Notes under the pieces: generated by a model
Told to the model about the DNA's origin: nothing
Seen by the model: only the letters and a program-made list of their open reading frames with translations
Databases searched by the model: none
Assembly (NCBI GenBank): GCA_001414485.1
Contig: LLEY01000171.1
Span: forward strand, 1-64,000
Reading direction: 5' to 3'
DNA from: Calycina herbarum
Lineage: Eukaryota > Ascomycota > Leotiomycetes > Helotiales > Pezizellaceae
Length of the DNA stretch: 64,000 nt
Shown here: in pieces, positions 57,945-64,000 of the stretch
Layout: every line of letters begins with the position of its first letter
How positions within the stretch are numbered: position 1 is the stretch's first letter
Translations under genes and position numbers: made by a program

Positions 57945-59651
57945 TCATAGCTTGCTGTTACCTGAAACCAAATCCTCGGTGCTCTTATTGGTAGCCATCA
58001 CTTGGTTCACCGAGACACCAATTTCACCTCTCTCTTCCTCAAAGGTAAATGTACTTTTCGTCGAGCTGCCGAATCGACCGTCCCTCGGTGATAATTTCAT
58101 GTCGTCCGAACTCATTGGACTTCCTGGGGTTTCTGGCCTGACTGATCTTCCATCCCGTTCGACGACCACACTGTGTCCGATTTCCACATTTATTCCCCCT
58201 TGTTTTTGATATTCAATTCCATCCTCGAGGTTGGTAGGTGTTCCGCATTCAATTACAGTGGTGGTTTTGTTGGGGGTGTGTATCCATCCTCTCTGGCTTT
58301 CGGTTTTGGCCGACTTTGAAAAGGGGTTGAGTTTGCTTTTGAGGGAGGAGAGTTGGTTTGCAGGTGCTCGAGGGGTTTTTGAATGTCGATCGAGAGTGGA
58401 GTTGACAGGAGAGTCTTTGGAGGTAACCCAGTGGAGCATCAGAACAGAGAAGAGAACTGTCCAGAGTTAGACAACTAAAGTCGCAAAATGATGAAAGCGG
58501 GAATACTCACTATCGGTGTTGCAGCAGAGGAGGCAAATCCATGCAGCTTCTCCCCTGAGAACCATGAGGATGGTGAGATTTATAATACTCGAAATCAATG
58601 TGCCACAGCTTCCAATGAAAGATCTAAATGCAATTCTTCGCAGTCTTGGGTTTGGGCTGGTCTTGTATGAATATAATCCTAAATCGCAAAGTTAGACGGA
58701 GTCTTGGGTAGGTATAAATGGTATTGCGACTTACCTCTGAGGGGGATGATAAATAACAAGGTCAAGAAAGCCTATGCCAGTCATGTTAGCTTACTTATAA
58801 TCGTTTCTGAATTCCAAAGTTTCCGATATACGTACATTGATAACCGCGTCAAAAATGATCAGCGGCATCAAAACCTTGAGTTCCATGCCAATTATACATG
58901 TCCCACTAGGTGTGAAGTATGATATTTTGTAAATGAAGTTGAACACCACAATGACAGCGTATGGAAGAAGCATGCCAAAGCAGTTGAAGCAATAGAGCTT
59001 TGACTTTAATCTCGAGGTTGCTACTGAGCGAACGATGAACTGTCATAGATTAGCACATTCGCTAGTATTTTGTGGCTGAAATCACTTACCACTTTCTCAA
59101 CCAGGAAATAATAAATAAAGATCTGGGTTTCAAATAATCAGTATCCATCCCCTATATTTCTATGCGGTTGAGTATGGCGTACTTTGGTAGACATGTAGCA
59201 CATAAGACAAAGGTAAATTGCTGTAGCGCATATCGAAAGATCTTTGTTCAGACCAAAACCCCACGTAAGGATTGTCGTGGTGAGGATGAAGATTAGAGAG
59301 TCGATGTAGATGATGTAGATTACTTCAATCCAAAGTCAGCTTGGGGGTTGAAAAGATGATTTGACGAATACTGACGCCATCGCACCAGTGGAATTGCTCT
59401 CCAATTCCTATCCTTGAGCAGAAAAAGTCTCCTTGCTAATATGAAGTCAGTGGGAAGCTCGGCAATGGACCAAGTAGATCTTTCAAGGTGAAAGGATGAC
59501 TACCAGGACGTAGATGATGTGGGATTTGAATGTTGAGCTTACCTAAACATACTACCAATACCACAATTGTCACCGTCTCGAGAATCGCACTCATCACCAA
59601 GCCACCCAAAGGAATGACGGCAGGGATGTGTTGTAAACCTGTATTGGACAT
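57945..59651 (-). CDS. Fungal seven-TM membrane protein (GPCR-like, unnamed family)
   Basis: Eight exons on the minus strand: 59543-59651, 59376-59435, 59183-59322, 59090-59122, 58836-59039, 58735-58771, 58511-58678 and 57945-58456. They total 1,263 nt (420 residues) with all phases joining. Starts MSNTGLQHIP, then about seven hydrophobic segments: exon 1 (about 12-36), two in exon 3 with the MCYMSTK block, FIYYFLVEKV, LLPYAVIVVFNF, FLTLLFIIPL, and LTILMVL. Conserved blocks such as WICLLCCNTD and LHWVTSKDS mark a fungal-specific membrane family that I recognise by pattern but cannot name. A 140-residue hydrophilic, Ser/Pro-rich C-terminal tail would be cytosolic. A receptor role is inference from topology alone. 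Confidence 0.78.
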
Positions 59652-61359
59652 CGTAATTAAGTGTCTGCGGACGGCACAATCGTACGATGTTTTCGAAAGC
59701 GCACGATGTGACCCTGAAATGGGGTTTGCCCATTTGTTATAAAGATGATTCCTTTCCCGCTCCCGTGGAGAGGTTCGTACAGAATCTGGTGTTGGTTTGA
59801 CCAGAATCTGGTCTTGGTTTGACACAGCTCTGCCCGCCCCGCACACCACTGAATAGAGTTCAGTGAAGTCTCCACGGGCTCTGGGTTAGCACCAGGGCAA
59901 CGTATCAATGACCTATTTAGCGTCTGGGGAGGAGTTCCAAAGCTGGGACGCTCCATTTTTTATTTTTTTGCCGTTATCTGTCTTTTTGTCATTCGTGCTA
60001 GTTTATTACAGTAGCCCGTCTCACGAGTTTGTTGCTTTCTTCTTCTTTGGTTGGTAGTCTACGAGGCGTACACCCCAGGGGTCCTCCTGGCTTCTGGATT
60101 GTATTGGTACGGGGAGATTAGATTACAGTGCCGCTCGAAGCTATTATTTGCGGCTTGAGAATAGTTCCTCTTAGTGGTGCACTAGGCTCTCGGAAAGCGG
60201 CAAAGGTAGTTTGGCTTTGACGTTTCCTGAGTACCAAGCACTCCCTTCGAGCCACGAATTTCTCCCCTCTTTGCAAACGCCCCGAAGACGATTCTCTTGC
60301 GAAGGCCGGCGAGGTTAAAGGTCGTCAGCGCAGAAATAAATGATCATCGGCTGTCAAATTTCTGCTTCAAATAAAAATATACATCCTATCAATGCCGTCT
60401 GGCGTGGCAGGCATCACTCCGGGGTCGTGTTCCTCCGTGTTTCGGCGTGGGTTTCTAGTGCCGGCATGTCAAAACACTATTTCAGTTTCCTACTCAGATT
60501 GCGCTTTTCGAAGGTGGTGAAGGCCCAAGCGAACGGAAGCTCATTTGTATTTAAAAACCATGCCTTGCTTGCTTTTCGGCTCGCGGGAGCGGACCCCTCG
60601 ATCTACATCGATCGACCCATTGGCGGCTGAATGACGGCAATTCTTACTTTGGTATCGTTGAAGGTCACGAGTCATGAAGAGTGTCCAACCAAGAGATATA
60701 GGTGACATTCCCCCCTTACATATCGTTCTGCCGACGAACACAACGCTCAGAAGCCAAATTCTTGAATGGCAGATAAGCCGACATCTCCACACATCCCACA
60801 GTAAGGAAATTTTACCACCCGTGGCTTTCTCTTTTTGGCAATCTGTGTTTGCTCTAAATCTCGCGGCTGTCATGCGGAGAGTCTTACAAGCTGGGAATCT
60901 CGGTGATGATATGGAGAGCTGACTGGTGCCGCAGACGAGATGGGCGAACTGAGATATGAACATTTTGACAAAGAATAAATATCGACATATCCATGTTGAA
61001 CAGGAAGAGGTTGCAGAGTCCAAATTTACGGCAATATCAAGTTAATGACTAGCGGCATTGTTCAGAGATGTTCTGGATTGATATTCACTCCCCTAAATTA
61101 GTGTGCAGATCTCGGTTACTGTCACAGGTAGTTGGCTGGGAGATCCCGGTTCTACAATCTTAGGGAAGTTAGGCGAGTCAGATGGGGGTTAATTGTGGGT
61201 ATGTCAGATTTTTATCTCAAGTAAAGTGAGGTTGTTTTTGTGTCATGTTGATAAGGCAACCTAGAAACGTGGGAAATACGCACGCCAAGGATGTGCAATT
61301 ATTAAGCCGGCGTGTATCTTTTGCGAAAGCTAATCGTTCCCTCGAAACGATTCTTGTGA
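59652..61359. other. 1.7-kb intergenic region
   Basis: Overlapping open frames on both strands, none with recognisable domains. No repeats or RNA genes seen. It includes the upstream region of the 7-TM gene. Confidence 0.45.
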
Positions 61360-61653
61360 TCAAGATCTAGAAACCAGTATTCCTATTGATTTCTCCCACT
61401 GCACCCTATTCTCGAATACAATTTGACCCCCGCAGATCCGACACTTCGTCAACTTCGACCCAAGTTCGCTTTTCCTCAACATCAAAACATATTCTTTGTC
61501 TTCTTCCGCGCAATAAAGGTTGGTGTTCTTGAGACCACAAGGAGCAAATTTTATGATGCACGATGGTGTGTTATCATGTTGTGATAGATCTAGTAGGGTG
61601 AGAGTAGCGTGCTCTTGTTGGGGAGCTGAGCTAGATGAAACATAGGCGGCCAT
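61360..61653 (-). CDS. Small cysteine-pair protein (97 aa)
   Basis: Starts MAAYVSSSS at 61653. Has C32, C39 and C48, then near the C-terminus T-K-C-R-I-C-G-G-Q-I-V-F followed by a Trp nine residues on. The C-x2-C-x-G-x-I...W tail closely resembles that of the plus-strand gene at 62240 (C-G-L-C-A-G-P-I...W) and, more loosely, the CxxCG[RK]xM blocks at 3.8-5.6 kb. No signal peptide or TM. A small zinc-binding fold is plausible; the function is unknown. Confidence 0.55.
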   Translation of the reverse strand: MAAYVSSSSAPQQEHATLTLLDLSQHDNTPSCIIKFAPCGLKNTNLYCAEEDKEYVLMLRKSELGSKLTKCRICGGQIVFENRVQWEKSIGILVSRS

Positions 61654-62239
61654 TATTATATTAGTATTCTGCTGGTTACCAAATCGCCGGTGAGTTGAAA
61701 GGTCTTAGAAAATCGGAAGATTTAACTCAACGGACGCTCTCTTTATAGGCCAATCACAACCTGGGCGTTTGTTTGGTGTGGGATATCCCTGTTCTGAATC
61801 AGTAACGGCTGGGTTGAATGGAACATCTTCATTCAAGAAAATCAGATCGGAACGGACTGAGTCCTAATCACGAGAATGATTTTCTTCCCCAAATTTCATC
61901 ACGTTTTTCTGAAACTTCTCCCAAAGAAGTTGTCTATGTCCCCTTTTCAGTATCCAAGTCTCAAAATTGGCCATACTCTTCACCTTGTCTTCATTCATCA
62001 TCGACTCCTCCTATGTCTCTCCAAACCATTGGGAATCTTTGTGATCCTTTTATTCGTGAATAACGCTTCTTTGTGGTGAGCGGTCTGAGTAACAATGACT
62101 TATAAGAGAACAATATCATTGATCTTTATTAATAACAGCCACCCAAATTATTCCCGGCAAGTATATTTCCTATATATCCTTCCAGATAATTACTAATATT
62201 TTCCATACAAAATTATACTGAAGAAAAACAAATCACTAG
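61654..62239. other. Divergent spacer between two CxxC genes
   Basis: The two genes at 61360 and 62240 point away from each other and share this spacer. Overlapping frames at 61818-62079 lack motifs. A TATATA stretch near 62,173 may serve the right-hand gene. Confidence 0.45.
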
Positions 62240-62551
62240 ATGGGTTCCACCGACCCCCCTGCTTACTCAACCTTTGGGTCTCCGCCTTCTTATAGCCAGC
62301 ATCCTCCACAGCATCTATGTACTTTAGAATACCAGAAAAACGAACAGCGCGACGATGGAGTGAAAGTTTCTATTACTGTTTTCTGTCAAGTACGAGGGAG
62401 GTGGGCTGGGAGATTCAAAAAGGTTGACTGTGCAAGAGTGACGAGGTGCGGGCTTTGTGCGGGCCCTATTAAGATCTTGAATGGTTTGGTATGGCTGAGG
62501 GAGGGATTTCCGCTGGTGGAAAGTTTGCATGTAATTGCGACCCCTAAATGA
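62240..62551 (+). CDS. Small cysteine-pair protein (103 aa)
   Basis: Starts MGSTDPPAYS, with a Pro/Ser/Tyr-rich N-terminus. Has C27, C49 and C63, then R-C-G-L-C-A-G-P-I near residue 70 with a Trp nine residues later. Length, cysteine order and the terminal block match the divergent gene at 61360-61653, so the two are paralogues. No signal peptide or membrane segment is seen. The role is unknown. Confidence 0.55.
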   Translation: MGSTDPPAYSTFGSPPSYSQHPPQHLCTLEYQKNEQRDDGVKVSITVFCQVRGRWAGRFKKVDCARVTRCGLCAGPIKILNGLVWLREGFPLVESLHVIATPK

Positions 62552-63140
62552 TAGATGTTAAAATAGACGACAAATCTTCACATGAAAAATAATCTAAAGC
62601 AACTTGATAGTAATTTATGTTTTTTTAATAAGAAAACCGAGCTTGCAGGTGTAGGGACAATATTTTGGTGAATCGTTAATGGAAAACTCAAAGTCCTAGA
62701 AATGAATGGGGAAGGAGGTGGGTAAGTGTGAAACTGTCAGTTGGTTGTTGTATGAATGAAATTAACCTACACGAGGATTAGCGAAGGTGATATCTGCAAT
62801 TACTGACTTGGTACGAAATAACTAGAATGATTAAGCGAGGTCACCAATTTTCAAAAACACTTGTCTTAATTCTTCTCAAATCACTTTCCCTAGAACCTTC
62901 AGCACACTATGCGCGCTACACCCCACAGGAGTTAAATTCCATAGCTTTTACGATCCCTAGACGTTGCACTCTCTCCTCATGTTTGGCAATTTCGTATATA
63001 CATTTTACGTGTTTGGTTAATTTCTCAAGAATACTTTTTATAACAATAGATTAAATAAAGGTAAGAGGGCTAACATAACGCCGTGAAATTTGATATCAAA
63101 ATGGTTACATCCCACCTATAAAGAGAGATAGGGGTATAGC
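62552..63140. other. AT-rich intergenic region
   Basis: No supported gene; one 75-codon frame at 62827-63054 without motifs. Confidence 0.45.
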
Positions 63141-63857
63141 CTACAACTGCCATACGCCGCCCCCTAAATATACAGGCTTGCGCCAATCACTCCTACAAAA
63201 CGACGTACACACATGAGCTCGCATAATCTTGAGAATACCTTCCGGTCCAGCGTCGTTCTCGCCAAACCCACCCTCTTCTGCACTCATGACAACAGGGTCA
63301 GTAAGCGCATAATAATGATCGACGCTATTTCCGTTCACGTCCTGATCAAGAATTCCACCTTGCAGGTCACATAAGAGAAGCTCTCCATCAGAGGCATGGT
63401 ACGACCAGTGTAAAAAAGCGTGTATAGCATCGTACCGAGGAGTACCAAGTCGCTCAGTAGGATAATACACGCCGACGAACCGCTCGAAGCCAGCAATTCC
63501 TTCGATAAGTGGTTCTATCATCGTAAAGCCATGCCCAGTATCTTCCCTATGCACAGCGGCGGAAGCTGTCTTGGGACTTTCAGCAAGATGGAGGTCCCAA
63601 AGCTCGAATCGGTTGAGAAAGACCCTGTAAGGAATTACTTGTGCGCTGTTAAAGGCATCGATGATTGGCTGAGCTCCATTTAATATGTCCAGCTCTGCTT
63701 GAAACTGTGTAGGATCGTTTTCTAAGAAGTTCTTAGCGACGCAAGGTGTATCTTTTCTAGGACCATTAGTATAAATAGCTCGCCGTGCCTCCTTAAATGT
63801 CCCGGTTGAAAATACCCCCGAAAGTTTAGCTCTAGTTAATAGATTAAATCTTCCGTA
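63141..63857 (-). CDS. Alpha-kinase (MHCK/EF2K-type) domain protein, 5' end unclear
   Basis: The minus-strand frame is open from 63857 to the stop at 63141, about 238 codons. It begins near GVFSTGTFKEARRA, which fits the N-terminal lobe, then CVAKNF (probable ATP-site Lys), FLHWSYHASDGELLLCDLQGG (catalytic part), LTDPVVMS, and GPEGILKIM ending in CTSFCRSDW. This last Cys/His-type block is the zinc-binding end of alpha-kinases. No ATG opens the frame. An ATG at 63863-63865 (MSDTED) lies just upstream in another frame, so either a small intron or a one-base shift separates it. The domain is nearly complete; activity is uncertain until the 5' end is solved. Confidence 0.65.
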   Translation of the reverse strand, partial: YGRFNLLTRAKLSGVFSTGTFKEARRAIYTNGPRKDTPCVAKNFLENDPTQFQAELDILNGAQPIIDAFNSAQVIPYRVFLNRFELWDLHLAESPKTASAAVHREDTGHGFTMIEPLIEGIAGFERFVGVYYPTERLGTPRYDAIHAFLHWSYHASDGELLLCDLQGGILDQDVNGNSVDHYYALTDPVVMSAEEGGFGENDAGPEGILKIMRAHVCTSFCRSDWRKPVYLGGGVWQL

Positions 63858-64000
63858 TCAGACATTTTGTATAATTACAACTTAGTCTTCGATGAGAGCG
63901 CTATTTTTAGATATGATTATTTGATGTATAGTAGTACATCTTGAATATAAGGAACTAATTATATGTAATTATATCATACTGTTTGCGTTTGAAAAGGAAT
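63858..64000. other. Right edge of window
   Basis: AT-rich upstream region of the alpha-kinase gene, cut by the window end. Confidence 0.5.

Noticed and set aside
60340..61023. Frames on both strands in the 59.7-61.3 kb spacer
   Set aside because: Mutually overlapping and without motif or start context.

Overview
The window looks like nuclear DNA of a filamentous ascomycete (Pezizomycotina, perhaps a leotiomycete). Introns are 48-90 bp with GT...AG ends and CTAAC-type branch sites, fungal protein families are present (NACHT-WD40 NLR, SUR7-like, fungal 7-TM, secreted FMN dehydrogenase), and a large AT-rich block carries the mark of repeat-induced point mutation (RIP: C to T, mainly CpA to TpA, on either strand). 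The species cannot be named from this sequence.

Layout. (1) 1.7-7.1 kb: a cluster of small cysteine-pair (CxxC) protein genes; one is heavily decayed and two are stopped by single nonsense codons. (2) 7.2-11.2 kb: two related TA-flanked MITE-like elements on either side of a dead flavin monooxygenase gene; the first contains a second nested MITE. (3) 12.3-15.5 kb: an apparently intact fructosamine-3-kinase-like gene and a zinc deaminase gene, separated by small palindromic elements and an AT-rich block. (4) 15.7-45.9 kb: a 30-kb AT-rich, RIP-degraded island that resolves into nested transposons. A Copia element (reverse) contains a pogo/Fot1-type element, which contains a solo LTR and a Gypsy chromovirus, which contains a second Gypsy element. 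The Copia also contains a third Gypsy element (reverse). A second pogo element lies to the right of the Copia. All main insertions have matching LTR or TIR pairs and target-site duplications. A short inverted repeat sits at both edges of the island. (5) 46.3-51.1 kb: a three-exon NLR gene (hydrolase-NACHT-WD40). (6) 53.4-59.7 kb: a SUR7/PalI-like membrane protein gene with a frameshift, an eight-exon secreted FMN-dependent alpha-hydroxy-acid dehydrogenase, and an eight-exon 7-TM protein. (7) 61.3-64 kb: two more small CxxC proteins and an alpha-kinase-like gene.

The most interesting point is the small cysteine-pair family on both sides of the island, with members in states from open to strongly RIP-like decay. 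Its function is unknown. No tRNA, rRNA, CRISPR or telomeric repeat was seen.
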